This document shows, in pieces, positions 26,779-35,752 of a stretch of DNA of 47,535 nt. Within the stretch, counting starts at the first letter, position 1. Each line of letters starts with the position of its first letter. Both the position numbers and the translations under genes were made by a program. Origin of the DNA: Verrucomicrobiaceae bacterium (GTDB taxonomy: Bacteria; Verrucomicrobiota; Verrucomicrobiia; Verrucomicrobiales; Verrucomicrobiaceae); contig JAIXSY010000004.1 in assembly GCA_027484445.1 (NCBI GenBank), forward strand, positions 1 through 47,535, given 5' to 3'. The notes under the pieces are model-generated. The model was not told where the DNA came from, made no database searches, and saw only the letters and a list, made by a program, of their open reading frames with translations.

Positions 26779-27720
26779 ATGCGTGAAGTGCATAAAACAC
26801 ATGCTTTGATGCGTAGCGTGCAAAAATACCTCGCCACGAAGCCTTTCGATCTTCATGCGCTGCATTTGTTTCACCTCGTCGTGAAGCATCGCAGCTTCAC
26901 CCGGGCGGCGCGGGAGGCGGGTTTGTCGCAAAGTGCGCTCACGCGGCAGATGCAATCGCTGGAGAGCAGGCTGGGACTGGATCTGGTCAATCGAACGACG
27001 CGCTCGGTGGAGGTCACGGAGGCGGGCCAGTATCTCGCCGCGGAGGCGGCACGGCTGATCGGCGGTGTCACGGCGACGCTCGATGGCCTGCACGCGGCGT
27101 TTGGCAGCGCCCGGCCGGAGGTGCGAGTGAGCGTTTCACGCACGCTGGCGATGGCACACATGCCGGGCCTCTTCCACGCGAACCGCCAGCGGCATCCAGA
27201 GATCGCCTGCCGCGTCAGCTATCATGCGGGCAACTCCATTTTGACGGCGCTGGATGCGAATGAGACGGACATCGGCGTGCTGTCCCCGCCCGCGAAGCTG
27301 CCCGACTCGGTGAAGATCACGCATCGCTTCAAAGATCGCTTTGAACTCATCGCTCCAGCCGCGCTGATAGCGCCGAAACGTGCTGACCAACTCAAACTCT
27401 GGCTCCAGCAGCAGTCCTGGCTCATGATCGACAGCGGGACGAACACCGGCCAGTCCCTCCGACGCTGGATGAAGCGAAATGGCCTTGCCGTGACTCCGAT
27501 GATGGAACTCGACAGCTTTGACCTCATCATCAATCTCGTCGCCAGTGGTTACGGTGTGGCTTTTGTGCCGCGTCGGGCGCTCGCGCTGTATCGACGCAAA
27601 GAATCGCTCGTCACATTGCCGCTGGCGGAGCACTTCGAGCGCGAGATCGTTGTCCTGACCCGGAAACACCACAAACTGCCGCCGCACGTGGCCGAATTTG
27701 TGAAGAACATTTTGTTTTAA
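26779..27720 (+). CDS. LysR-family transcriptional regulator
   Basis: The 313-residue protein has a LysR winged helix-turn-helix (FDLHALHLFHLVVKHRSFTRAAREAGLSQSALTRQMQSLE, roughly residues 23-63, followed by GLDLVNRTTRSVEVTEAG) and a substrate-binding domain (VRVSVSRTLAMAHMP..., ETDIGVL..., SGYGVAFVPRRAL). Family members bind a small molecule and usually regulate a divergent gene and themselves; here the divergent neighbours are the toxin-antitoxin genes, 151 bp away, so they are possible targets, but the link is unproven. Starts at 26779 or 26809 (MRSVQKYL) both lie upstream of the DNA-binding helix; neither has a clear ribosome site. Confidence 0.93.
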   Translation: MREVHKTHALMRSVQKYLATKPFDLHALHLFHLVVKHRSFTRAAREAGLSQSALTRQMQSLESRLGLDLVNRTTRSVEVTEAGQYLAAEAARLIGGVTATLDGLHAAFGSARPEVRVSVSRTLAMAHMPGLFHANRQRHPEIACRVSYHAGNSILTALDANETDIGVLSPPAKLPDSVKITHRFKDRFELIAPAALIAPKRADQLKLWLQQQSWLMIDSGTNTGQSLRRWMKRNGLAVTPMMELDSFDLIINLVASGYGVAFVPRRALALYRRKESLVTLPLAEHFEREIVVLTRKHHKLPPHVAEFVKNILF

Positions 27721-27723
27721 CCG

Positions 27724-28338
27724 ATGAGAACCTCCCTCGATCACTGGCTGCCGCTGGCGGAGCGAACGGGCATCGTGGGTGATGCGGCGGGATGGCATGA
27801 GAGGCTGGTGAAGGCCTATGGCGAGCGGCAGCGGGCTTATCATTCGAGGCAGCATCTGGAGGAGTGTTTGCTCGTTTTTGATGAAGCGAAGAGTTTCATG
27901 CAGCAACCCGATCTGATCGAACTGGCGCTTTGGTTTCATGATGCGGTCTATGATCCGAAAAGCGGCAAAAATGAGGCTTTGAGCGCCGCGATGGCCCTCG
28001 AAGCCCTTGGAGGCACTTCAACGGCACACGAGGTGGCTCGGCTGATCTTGCTCACGAAGTCGCACCAGCCCGGTGAAGGGCCGGATGATGCGTGGATCAT
28101 CGACATCGACCTCGCGATCTTTGGGCAGTCACCCGAGCGCGTGATGGAATATGAGCAGCAGATTCGCGAGGAATACGCCTGGGTTTCGGAGGAGGTCTAT
28201 CGCGAGAAGCGAGCGGAGGTTTTGCGCGGCTTTTTGGCCCGTGAGCCGATTTACCGGACGCCGTGGGCTCGTGAGCGGTTTGAGGCGAGGGCGAAGGAGA
28301 ATCTGTGGGTGTTGATTGATGGGCTGGCGGATGGCTGA
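27724..28338 (+). CDS. HD-superfamily metal-dependent hydrolase (COG4339-like)
   Basis: The 204-residue protein has the predicted metal-site residues of the COG4339 group: YHSRQHLEE (H40, H44), WFHDAVYD (H72, D73) and IIDIDLAIFG (D127, D129). These proteins are predicted phosphohydrolases of unknown substrate. ATG 27724 lies only 3 bp after the LysR stop, so the two are very likely co-transcribed. The C-terminal half is helical (EYEQQIREEYAWVSEEVYREKRAEVL). The gene ends 13 bp before a palindromic repeat element. Confidence 0.88.
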   Translation: MRTSLDHWLPLAERTGIVGDAAGWHERLVKAYGERQRAYHSRQHLEECLLVFDEAKSFMQQPDLIELALWFHDAVYDPKSGKNEALSAAMALEALGGTSTAHEVARLILLTKSHQPGEGPDDAWIIDIDLAIFGQSPERVMEYEQQIREEYAWVSEEVYREKRAEVLRGFLAREPIYRTPWARERFEARAKENLWVLIDGLADG

Positions 28339-28351
28339 GGGGCCGTATCAC

Positions 28352-28580
28352 GAGCCGGAGGCTCAAAAGACATTAGCCGGTGGTGAAACCACCGGATGCC
28401 GAGAGCATCCGCCATCACCAGGTCACCGCGCCCCGAAGGGTGCGCGAGAAGCATTCGATAGCGGTGTGGCATTCACGTCCCTTCTCGCGCCCCTTTCAGG
28501 GCGCAAGGCGTGAGGACGACTAGGGACACGGTTTGTCCGGTGGTTGCACCACCGGCTAATGTCTTACGAGCCTCCGGCTC
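28352..28580. repeat. 229-bp nested palindromic repeat element
   Basis: The outer arms 28352-28396 and 28536-28580 are 45 bp each and are inverted copies with three mismatches; they start GAGCCGGAGGCTC, itself a near-palindrome. Inner arms 28428-28451 and 28481-28504 (24 bp, three mismatches) form a second nested pair beginning GCGCCC. No open frame of note lies inside. The whole element fills the gap between two convergent genes: HD hydrolase stop at 28338 and DUF1552 stop at 28595. It resembles a REP/MITE-like non-autonomous element; a bidirectional terminator role is possible. Confidence 0.85.
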
Positions 28581-28594
28581 GCGTTGATTCGACC

Positions 28595-29914
28595 TCAAAT
28601 CACCAGCGCATTCTCCGCATCACCAAAGTGACTCGTTTTCACGCCCATGCGGTCCATGAGGGCGATGTGGAGGCGGCAGAGCTTGCGGTTTTCGTCTTTG
28701 CTGAGGTCGTGGAAGCGGCCACCTTGGATGGTGCCGCCGCCACCGCCGGCGAGGACGACGGGGAGCTGGCGGGAGTCGTGCGCGTTGCCGTCCATGAGGC
28801 TGCTGGTGAGCAGGATCATGCTGTTTTCGAGCAGGGTGCGCTCGCCTTCGTTCGTGGCCTGCATCTTGGCGAGGAATTCGGCCCAGAGTTTGACCTGATG
28901 CTCGTTCACACGCTGATACATGCTGAGGCGATGCTCGTCGCCAGCGTGATGCGAGAGCTCGTGAATGCCGCCGCTGATGCCGTCGAGGCTGGGGAAGCGC
29001 ATGTTGGAGAGGTCGTTGTTCATCATGAAGGTGGCGACGCGGGTGCGGTCCATCTGGAAGGCGAGGAGCATGATGTCGAACATGAGGCGCAGGTGGTCCT
29101 CGCTGCTGGCGGGGATGCCTGCGGCGGGGCGGCCGAGCGTGACGGTCTTCACAGTGGGCTGCCAGCCTTGGCCGTTGGTCTCGGCCTGGCTGATTTTTTC
29201 GGCGAGCTCGACGCGCTGCTCGATCTCGCGCACGGAGGTGAGGTATTCGTCGAGCTTTTGCTTGTCGCGGCTGCTGAGCTTCGGTTTGAGGCTGCTGGCG
29301 TCTTCGAGCACGAGGTCGAGGATGCTTTTGTCGCGTTTGCGGCGGCTGCCGTCGTCAAAGAGCTGGTCAAAGGCCTGTTGCGGGAAGATTTCCTTCGGCG
29401 CGGGCGTGGTGGGCGTGCTCCAGGAGATGTAGGCGGAGTAAATCGACGTGAAGCCGCTGTCGGTGCTGTAGCTGGGCCGCTCGGTGCCGAGCACGACGCT
29501 GGGCACGGGCGTGAATTTGCCGGTGTGCGCGGCGATGAGCTGGTCCATCGTGGTGCCGACCTCGACATCGGTGGTGGTCTTTTTCACCTTCAGGCCGCAG
29601 AGCACGTTCATCTTCGGGTAATGGCCGCCTTCGCCTTCGACGGTGGTGGGGTTCCACAGGCCTTGAAATACGTTTACGTGCTTCTTGAGCCCTTCGAGCG
29701 GCGTTAGCGATTTTTTGAAAACCATGCCGCCGGGTGTCGTCTCGGCACCCCAATGATGCGGGTTCACGCCATTGCCGGTGAAGCACACGGCGAGCCGACG
29801 CGGCGCGGTGTTGTTTTTGACCGATTCGGCTCCGAAAGCGCAGAACGACTCCAGCCACGGCAGGCCAAGGGCCACGCCGGTGCCACGGAGAAAGTGACGA
29901 CGAGAGGTATTCAT
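28595..29914 (-). CDS. DUF1552 protein with Tat signal
   Basis: The 439-residue product opens with a twin-arginine signal (SRRHFLRGTGVALGLPWLES), so it is exported folded. The family blocks are visible: RLAVCFTGNGVNPHHWG, EGLKKHVNVFQGLWNPTTVEGEGGHYPKMNVLCG, GTTMDQLIAAHTG, ISWSTPTTPAPKEIFPQ, DEYLTSVREIEQRV and GGIHELSHHAGDEHRL. DUF1552 proteins are abundant in Planctomycetes and Verrucomicrobia and usually follow a large DUF1587/1592/1595 (PSCyt-type) gene; none is present here, so this copy is solitary. Function is unknown; the many conserved histidines suggest a metal site. Confidence 0.93.
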   Translation of the reverse strand: MNTSRRHFLRGTGVALGLPWLESFCAFGAESVKNNTAPRRLAVCFTGNGVNPHHWGAETTPGGMVFKKSLTPLEGLKKHVNVFQGLWNPTTVEGEGGHYPKMNVLCGLKVKKTTTDVEVGTTMDQLIAAHTGKFTPVPSVVLGTERPSYSTDSGFTSIYSAYISWSTPTTPAPKEIFPQQAFDQLFDDGSRRKRDKSILDLVLEDASSLKPKLSSRDKQKLDEYLTSVREIEQRVELAEKISQAETNGQGWQPTVKTVTLGRPAAGIPASSEDHLRLMFDIMLLAFQMDRTRVATFMMNNDLSNMRFPSLDGISGGIHELSHHAGDEHRLSMYQRVNEHQVKLWAEFLAKMQATNEGERTLLENSMILLTSSLMDGNAHDSRQLPVVLAGGGGGTIQGGRFHDLSKDENRKLCRLHIALMDRMGVKTSHFGDAENALVI

Positions 29915-30010
29915 GGGGGGAGAAGGGCTACGTTTGGGGAAGGGTCAGGCTTTCGAAGAAATCTCTGTGCCAGCAATTCCTGGATCTGAGATTTCGTATG
30001 GTTTTGCCAT

Positions 30011-31156
30011 ATGGCAGGACTTCTGACTCACCTCTCCCATTTTGGCAAAACCCACGCGATAGGCGTGATTCTCCTGCTCTGGAAGATCGCGGGAGTTGCG
30101 GCCGATTTGCCGCCCACTCTGCGGGAAGCCAGCGTTCCACCGCAAGAATGGCAAAACCAAGGAGGGTCGTATCGCTCTCCTTTGCTTTTTCAGGATGGTA
30201 CCCGCGTGAGGAACGCCCAAGACTGGCGGCGGCGTCGGGCAGAAATCCTTAGCGAATGGCAGACATTGCTCGGCCAATGGCCGCCTCTGCTGGAAAAGCC
30301 GACATTGGAAATCCTCAGCAGCACCCAGCGCGAAGGGATTACCCAACAAAGGGTGCGTGTTCAAATCGCGCCGGATCAGCATAGCGAAGGCTATCTTCTG
30401 ATTCCTGCCCAAGCCGAAGATTTGGCGGCTGTCTTTGTGCCCTTTTATGAACCCGAAACCAGCGTTGGACTCGCAGGAAAACCCTGGCGTGATTTTGCCT
30501 GGCAACTCGCACGACGCGGCTTTGTCACCCTCAGCCTGGGTTCACCAGGTGGCGATGCGAGAAAGCCGGTCATGAGTTCACAGGCCCATTGCCAACCGCT
30601 GAGTTACCTGGCCTACATTTCAGCCAATGCTTGGCAGGTGCTGGCCCATTTGCCGTTTGTGGACTCTCAGCGCATCGGCATCGTGGGACATTCTTACGGC
30701 GGCAAGTGGGCCATGTTTGGGGCTTGTCTTTGGGAGAAGTATGCCTGTGGCGCTTGGTCAGATCCAGGCATCGTTTTCGATGAAAGCCGGGCTAGCATCA
30801 ACTATCAGGAACCTTGGTATCTCGGCCTTGATCCAAATCTCACCCGCCAACCAGGCTTGGTAAGCGCTGATCGTCCGAGGACTGGAGCATACCGAGTCTT
30901 GATCGAGAAGGGCCATGATTTGGTAGAACTGCAAGCACTGATGGCCCCACGCCCTTTTCTTGTCTCTGGTGGAGCTGAAGATCCACCGAAACGCTGGATG
31001 GCCCTGAATCACATCCGAGCTGTTTATGAATCGCTAGGCCATGATTTTCGTGTCGCGATGAGCAATCGCGAAAGCCACGACCCTAACGAGACCTCAAACG
31101 AGCTGATCTACACCTTCTTCGAGCATTGGCTCAAAACCAAACGCCCCCGTGACTAG
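30011..31156 (+). CDS. Exported alpha/beta hydrolase (esterase/acetylxylan-esterase-like)
   Basis: The 381-residue protein has an N-terminal hydrophobic segment (IGVILLLWKIAGVAADL) that looks like a signal peptide. The hydrolase core contains GHSYGG with nucleophile S228, the acid candidate D324 in SGGAEDP, and the histidine H356 in ESHDPN, the expected order of an alpha/beta-hydrolase triad. Similar proteins in Verrucomicrobia are annotated as dienelactone hydrolase or acetylxylan esterase; no sugar-degradation genes sit beside it, so the substrate is open. ATG 30011 lies inside the palindrome gccATATggc. Its stop overlaps the stop of the convergent next gene by 4 bp. Confidence 0.83.
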   Translation: MAGLLTHLSHFGKTHAIGVILLLWKIAGVAADLPPTLREASVPPQEWQNQGGSYRSPLLFQDGTRVRNAQDWRRRRAEILSEWQTLLGQWPPLLEKPTLEILSSTQREGITQQRVRVQIAPDQHSEGYLLIPAQAEDLAAVFVPFYEPETSVGLAGKPWRDFAWQLARRGFVTLSLGSPGGDARKPVMSSQAHCQPLSYLAYISANAWQVLAHLPFVDSQRIGIVGHSYGGKWAMFGACLWEKYACGAWSDPGIVFDESRASINYQEPWYLGLDPNLTRQPGLVSADRPRTGAYRVLIEKGHDLVELQALMAPRPFLVSGGAEDPPKRWMALNHIRAVYESLGHDFRVAMSNRESHDPNETSNELIYTFFEHWLKTKRPRD

Positions 31157-32043
31157 TCCTGAACGGCGGCACGGGCTTGCATGAGGATTGCCATGAAAAG
31201 CTCTCGCTCCTGAGCCAAAGCGGCAACACGATCTCCCTGCGGCAACTTAGCTGCTTCAAGACAAACATGCCCTGTGTAATCGGCCTGAACCAAGAGTCGA
31301 GCGAGCGTCTCATAAGGATAGAGGCTCTGACCGACGCCACGGATGTGGACCGTTTGCCCCAGGTAATCCTGCACTTTGGCGAAATTGGCCTCCAAGCCAT
31401 CACCGAGCAGATCCGTGTCATTCGAGTTCCAGCAAACGCGCACATTGTCATGAGAGGCAGCCTCCATGATGGAGCGGATGCGTGGCAATTCTGAGGTTTG
31501 GCTACCATGCACCTCCAGGCGAATTTGCTGACCAAAGCCATTCGCATAGTCCCCTAACTCAGCGAGCGCTTTGCCGATTTGCTCCAGGGTCTTAGACTCA
31601 GGCACATTCTTGACCAGGGCATTAGGCTTCACCTTCACTCCCGTACCACCGATGTCATGACTGAGCTTGATGTAAGCCTTGGCGAGCTCGATTTGCTGGC
31701 GCACCTCCTCAGGCCTGGAACTGTGAAACTCACAATTGGTGCCCATGCCGATGACATCGACAGGTGAGTCATCGAAACGCTGACGTACTTCAAGCCGCTG
31801 AGCAGGTGACAAAGCCGGACTGACCGCATGGGCATGATCGATCCTCAGCTCAACAGCGAACACCTCAGCAGCCTCACAGTTCGCCATCAAAGTGGGCAGA
31901 TCCCAGTCCGCCCCCCACATGTAAGTGACCAACCCAAAGTGAATGTTTTCGCCTTTGTAGCTGAGTCTAGCTTGCTGCCCCCAAAGTGAAGACGTCATGA
32001 CACTGGCAAATGAAGATGCGAGAAAGCGGCGGCGAGGAAGCAT
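31153..32043 (-). CDS. Tat-exported sugar-phosphate-isomerase/epimerase-like TIM barrel
   Basis: The 296-residue protein begins MLPRRRFLASSFASVMTSS, a twin-arginine signal. The mature part is an AP-endonuclease-2-type TIM barrel (xylose isomerase-like): FGLVTYMWGADWDLPTLMANCEAAEVFAVELR, TNCEFHS, GGTGVKVKPN and IRLEVHGSQ, with metal-ligand-type Glu/His residues at strand ends. The actual substrate is unknown; Verrucomicrobia encode many such exported copies. ATG 32043 is used because it gives the Tat signal; a longer in-frame extension to 32190 runs into the divergent M20 gene. It ends in a CTAG overlap with the convergent hydrolase. Confidence 0.85.
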   Translation of the reverse strand: MLPRRRFLASSFASVMTSSLWGQQARLSYKGENIHFGLVTYMWGADWDLPTLMANCEAAEVFAVELRIDHAHAVSPALSPAQRLEVRQRFDDSPVDVIGMGTNCEFHSSRPEEVRQQIELAKAYIKLSHDIGGTGVKVKPNALVKNVPESKTLEQIGKALAELGDYANGFGQQIRLEVHGSQTSELPRIRSIMEAASHDNVRVCWNSNDTDLLGDGLEANFAKVQDYLGQTVHIRGVGQSLYPYETLARLLVQADYTGHVCLEAAKLPQGDRVAALAQERELFMAILMQARAAVQD

Positions 32044-32154
32044 GAGAGAGCTGTAAACGTTCGTGACACCAAACACCATGCAAGATCGAGGAAAATCATG
32101 CTCCTGCTTTGGGCTAAGACTTGTCATTCCTGAGCAGATCAGGATGCTTGGCTT

Positions 32155-33363
32155 ATGAGCTTTCCTCAACAATTGACATCTGAAGCCCAAGCACGCCTAC
32201 CCGCTACCTTGGCATGGCTTCGTGAGTTGGTGGCCGTGAATAGCCTAACGACTCACCTACCCGGAATTCAAGAAGTCGGTCGCATCATGGCAGCAGGTTT
32301 CACCCACCTCGGCTTTGCACCTGAGTGGATCCCCTCCAGCCATGCCCAGCATGGCAGTCACCTATTTCTGAAAAGAGGCCGCTCGGATCAGCCGCCCATC
32401 GTACTGGTGACTCACCTCGATACCGTTTACTCGGCTGAAGAAGAATCCAAAAATAGCTTTCATTGGCACGAAGAAGGCAATCGCATTTACGGGCCAGGAA
32501 CGGTGGACATCAAAGGTGGCACCGCCTTGATCCGCCTGATGTTCGAGATCATGAACAAGCTCATGCCTGAGCTGCTGAAGTCCCAGGCTTGGATGATCGC
32601 TGCGAACTCCGCTGAGGAAGTGATCAGCATCGACTTTAGCGAGCGTGTCCATCAGCTCTGTCCACGGGGGGCCAAAGCGGTGCTCATCTTTGAAGGTGGC
32701 CCCAAGGATCAAGACGGCTGGCATGTCGTCAATGCTCGCAAAGGAAGAATGGAATATCGCATCGACTGTGAAGGACGTGGTGCCCATGCAGGCAGCGCCT
32801 GGGGGCAAGGCATCAATGCGGTGGTTGAGTTGGCCACACTGCTTCCACGGGTTCATGATCTCACCGACTTCAACCAAGGTTTGACGGTCAATGTCGCCAA
32901 CATGCACGGCGGCAATGTGCTGAATCGTGTGCCGCACGAAGCCAGCGCGGAACTGGAGATGCGTGCCTTTGATCCCATCTCGTTGGCCCGTGCATCAGAG
33001 GCCTTGGAAAAAATGACAGGAACAACAGCCCGTGGGGCCAGAGTGCGGTTGCAAAAACTGGGACAAACCCCAGCTTGGCCTGCTTCCGAAGCTTCGGATT
33101 CTCTCGTCATGCATTGGCAAAAAGCCGCAAGCTCTCTCGGGCTGAAAGTCGTGCCACGAAACCGAGGAGGTCTGAGTGACGCCAATTATCTTCACGACCT
33201 TGGCCCCACTTTGGATGGGCTCGGTCCCTCAGGTGGAAATGCGCACTGCTCCGAGCGAAGCGAAGATGGCAGCAAACTGCCCGAGTATGTGGAAGCGGAT
33301 AGCTTTGTGACCAAGGCTGTGCTCAATCTGTTGGCCCTTTCATCCTGGCTGAATCAACGCTGA
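32155..33363 (+). CDS. M20-family metallopeptidase (carboxypeptidase G2-like)
   Basis: The 402-residue protein matches M20 di-zinc exopeptidases: VTHLDTVY (H87, D89), GTVDIKGG (bridging D118), NSAEEV (catalytic E154 and ligand E155), a dimerisation domain starting around GRMEYRIDCEGRGAHAG, and the final GPSGGNAHC with the last histidine. No signal peptide is seen, so it is cytosolic. Closest in layout to carboxypeptidase G2 and ArgE/DapE relatives; the substrate is not readable. Divergent from the exported TIM barrel; its end overlaps mutM by 10 bp, convergently. Confidence 0.9.
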   Translation: MSFPQQLTSEAQARLPATLAWLRELVAVNSLTTHLPGIQEVGRIMAAGFTHLGFAPEWIPSSHAQHGSHLFLKRGRSDQPPIVLVTHLDTVYSAEEESKNSFHWHEEGNRIYGPGTVDIKGGTALIRLMFEIMNKLMPELLKSQAWMIAANSAEEVISIDFSERVHQLCPRGAKAVLIFEGGPKDQDGWHVVNARKGRMEYRIDCEGRGAHAGSAWGQGINAVVELATLLPRVHDLTDFNQGLTVNVANMHGGNVLNRVPHEASAELEMRAFDPISLARASEALEKMTGTTARGARVRLQKLGQTPAWPASEASDSLVMHWQKAASSLGLKVVPRNRGGLSDANYLHDLGPTLDGLGPSGGNAHCSERSEDGSKLPEYVEADSFVTKAVLNLLALSSWLNQR

Positions 33364-34169
33364 CAACGAGGACAAAAGTAAGTCGAGCGGTTGCTCATGA
33401 CCATGCGCTGCACCTTAGCGCTGCACGCACGGCAAGGCTGACCTTCACGATCATAGACGCGCAGCGTTTGCTGAAAATAACCGGGTTCTCCTTTTTCATT
33501 CACAAAATCACGCAAGGTGGTTCCGCCCATTTCTATGCTCGCCTGCAACACCTCACGAATCGCTTCCACCAACTTGGCTAGCCGCGAACGTGATACTTTT
33601 CCCGCCTCTCGGTCAGGTCGGATGCCTGCCATGAAGAGCGCTTCACAGGCATAGATGTTTCCGACTCCCACCACGGTGTGAGAATCCATGATTGCAGCTT
33701 TGATCGGAGCCGTTCGCCCCTGACATTGTTCATGCAGATAATCGACGTGAAAGTCTGCTGGAGACAGCGGCTCGGGCCCTAGCTCCGCCAACAAAGGATG
33801 TGCTTGGGCCTCGTCCTCCATCCACAAGGCAGCTCCAAAGCGTCGTGGATCATGCAATCGAATTTGCCGCCCCTGATCTGTCGTGAACGCGAAGTGATCG
33901 TGCTTTTTCCAAGGTTGATCAGGCAAGCTCACACGCAGGCTACCTGACATGCCCAGATGAAGCAGGAGCGTTCCTTTGTCAGAGCTGAGGAGTATGTACT
34001 TTCCACGTCGGCTGCCACATCGCACGACCTGGCCTTCCAAGTCATGAACGGAATCAGGAACAGGCCAGCGAAGGTTTCGATTCCGCACAATGACCTCACG
34101 AACCCTTTGCCCCACCACGTAGGGCTCGATGCCGCGCAGGGTAGTTTCGACTTCTGGCAGTTCAGGCAT
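33354..34169 (-). CDS. mutM: Formamidopyrimidine-DNA glycosylase
   Basis: MutM (Fpg) excises oxidised purines such as 8-oxoguanine and cuts the strand. After the initiator methionine comes the invariant PELPEVETTLRG, with catalytic Pro2 and Glu3. Further marks are RRGKYILL with the DNA-contact lysine, HLGMSGSLR, VVGVGNIYACEALFMAGIRP, GGTTLRDFVNEKGEPGYFQ, and a C-terminal zinc finger (CRACSAKVQRMVM...STYFCPRCQR). The length of 271 is normal. ATG 34169 fits exactly; earlier in-frame residues are spurious. It lies 47 bp downstream of the efflux channel gene on the same strand and may be read with it. Confidence 0.97.
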   Translation of the reverse strand: MPELPEVETTLRGIEPYVVGQRVREVIVRNRNLRWPVPDSVHDLEGQVVRCGSRRGKYILLSSDKGTLLLHLGMSGSLRVSLPDQPWKKHDHFAFTTDQGRQIRLHDPRRFGAALWMEDEAQAHPLLAELGPEPLSPADFHVDYLHEQCQGRTAPIKAAIMDSHTVVGVGNIYACEALFMAGIRPDREAGKVSRSRLAKLVEAIREVLQASIEMGGTTLRDFVNEKGEPGYFQQTLRVYDREGQPCRACSAKVQRMVMSNRSTYFCPRCQR

Positions 34170-34216
34170 TAGGAAGGGCAGGAAAATCTGGCCTCCATGC
34201 TCAGGTCTGAAGGAGG

Positions 34217-35734
34217 CTATGATTTTCTTTGGAACCAACGGCGCACCTTTGCAAGCGTGCCACCTTCAGAATTCTGATCGGCAGACCTTGCGGCGGGGTC
34301 AGCCTGCACTTGGGGAAAAATGGGTGCCTGGGCCACATCCCAGCCCCCACCTATCGCCTTGATCAGATTCACCGTCGCTGCCCAACGCTGCCCAGCGGTT
34401 TGAATGCTAGCACGCTGAACAGTCAACACAGTCCGGTTCGCTTCAATGACATCCAGGTAAGGGCTGGTACCAGCCTCATAGCGCGTGCGTGCCAACAGGG
34501 CAGCTTTTTCGGCACTAGTGCGTGCACGCTGCTGAGAAGTCGCCTGCACAGAATAGTTTTTGATCTGAGAAAGACTGGTCTCCACATCCGCCACGGCTGC
34601 CAAGAAGGCCTGCCGGTAACCCGCCAGGGCCTCATCGTGCATTGACTTGGAACGCGAAAGATTGAAGCGGTTCTTCTGGCCCGAAAACAGAGGCACACTC
34701 AGCCTGGGCCCAAGTGTCCATAGCAACGAGGTCGGCTCTAGCAGAAGATCAAGATCGCCACTTTGGAAACCAGCATTCCCCATCAACTTCAAACTTGGGA
34801 AGAACTGAGCTTTCGCGACTCCAATCCTCGCTGTAGCAGCCGCTAGCTGTCGCTCCGCCTGGGCCAAATCTGGTCGCCTTTCCAAAAGATCCGTGGGCAC
34901 TCCCCCAGAAACGGAAGGAGGCACGCGCAGTTCATTTGCATTCACGGGCAATCGAAATGTGGCAGCATTGGCACCGATCAAAATGGCGAGTCCATTTTCC
35001 AGCTCATCCCGACGTGCTTGTAGGGCGGAAATTTCGGCTTCAGCACTGGCCACCTCAGTCTCAGACTGAGCTTGTTCCAATTCACTCCCCGCACCAGCTT
35101 GAACTCTCGCTTTGGCGATTTTGAGAGCTTCACTCCGCCAATCCACAGCTTCACGCACGACTCGCATCTCAGCATCGAGCGCACGAATTTGAAAATAAGT
35201 GGAAGCCACTTCAGCCTGGATGCCTAACAGCACATTGTGCACAGCATCTGCCGCAGCTTCAGCCGTGGCGCGATCCGCCTCCACACCACGCCTGACTTTG
35301 CCCCAGAGATCGATCTCCCAAGAGAAATCCATCAGAGCATTGTAGGCGGGCCCGTCGTACCTCATGCCATTGAGCGGGAACGGTGATGGCATGTTGCCAG
35401 AAGTGCGCTGGTAATCCCGCGTGAAGGAGGTGGCGAGTGTCGGAAAAAGATCACCCCGAGTGACTCTAGCCGTGGCACGCGCCTGATCAAAACGGGCAAT
35501 TGCCGCTTTCAGCTCCTGATTGTTCGACGTGGCTTTGAGTTCCAGTTCATTCAACTTCGAATCACGAAAAACCTTCCACCACTCCCCTTTAGGCAAGTGT
35601 GAAGCTGGGTTTGCCTCACGCCAAGTCACTCCTTTGAACTGAGGGGGAGCTTCGGTCGATGGACGAACGTAGTTGGGCCCCACTTGGCCAGAAGCCAAAG
35701 TCGTGGTAGAGATCACTAGCAAAAGAAGACGCAT
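34217..35734 (-). CDS. RND efflux outer-membrane channel (TolC/OprM/NodT family)
   Basis: The 505-residue product has two outer-membrane-efflux repeats (WWKVFRDSKLNELELKATSNNQELKAAIARFDQARA at ~52-87, and again RPDLAQAERQLAAATARIGVAKAQFFPSLKL) plus TRYEAGTSPYLDVIEANRTVL near the end, as in OprM. Family members form the trimeric outer-membrane duct of tripartite pumps. The N-terminus, MRLLLLVISTTTLASGQVGPNYVRP, has a signal peptide, but the acylated cysteine usual before 'xGPxYxxP' is missing, being replaced by Gly-Gln. It lies 18 bp behind the pump gene, so it is part of the operon. Confidence 0.94.
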   Translation of the reverse strand: MRLLLLVISTTTLASGQVGPNYVRPSTEAPPQFKGVTWREANPASHLPKGEWWKVFRDSKLNELELKATSNNQELKAAIARFDQARATARVTRGDLFPTLATSFTRDYQRTSGNMPSPFPLNGMRYDGPAYNALMDFSWEIDLWGKVRRGVEADRATAEAAADAVHNVLLGIQAEVASTYFQIRALDAEMRVVREAVDWRSEALKIAKARVQAGAGSELEQAQSETEVASAEAEISALQARRDELENGLAILIGANAATFRLPVNANELRVPPSVSGGVPTDLLERRPDLAQAERQLAAATARIGVAKAQFFPSLKLMGNAGFQSGDLDLLLEPTSLLWTLGPRLSVPLFSGQKNRFNLSRSKSMHDEALAGYRQAFLAAVADVETSLSQIKNYSVQATSQQRARTSAEKAALLARTRYEAGTSPYLDVIEANRTVLTVQRASIQTAGQRWAATVNLIKAIGGGWDVAQAPIFPQVQADPAARSADQNSEGGTLAKVRRWFQRKS

Positions 35735-35752
35735 GATGAGGTGTAGTGAAGA

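Noticed and set aside
28352..28580. Structured non-coding RNA gene
   Set aside because: The nested arms are long DNA-level inverted repeats typical of a mobile or REP-like element; no promoter or covariation evidence can be seen.
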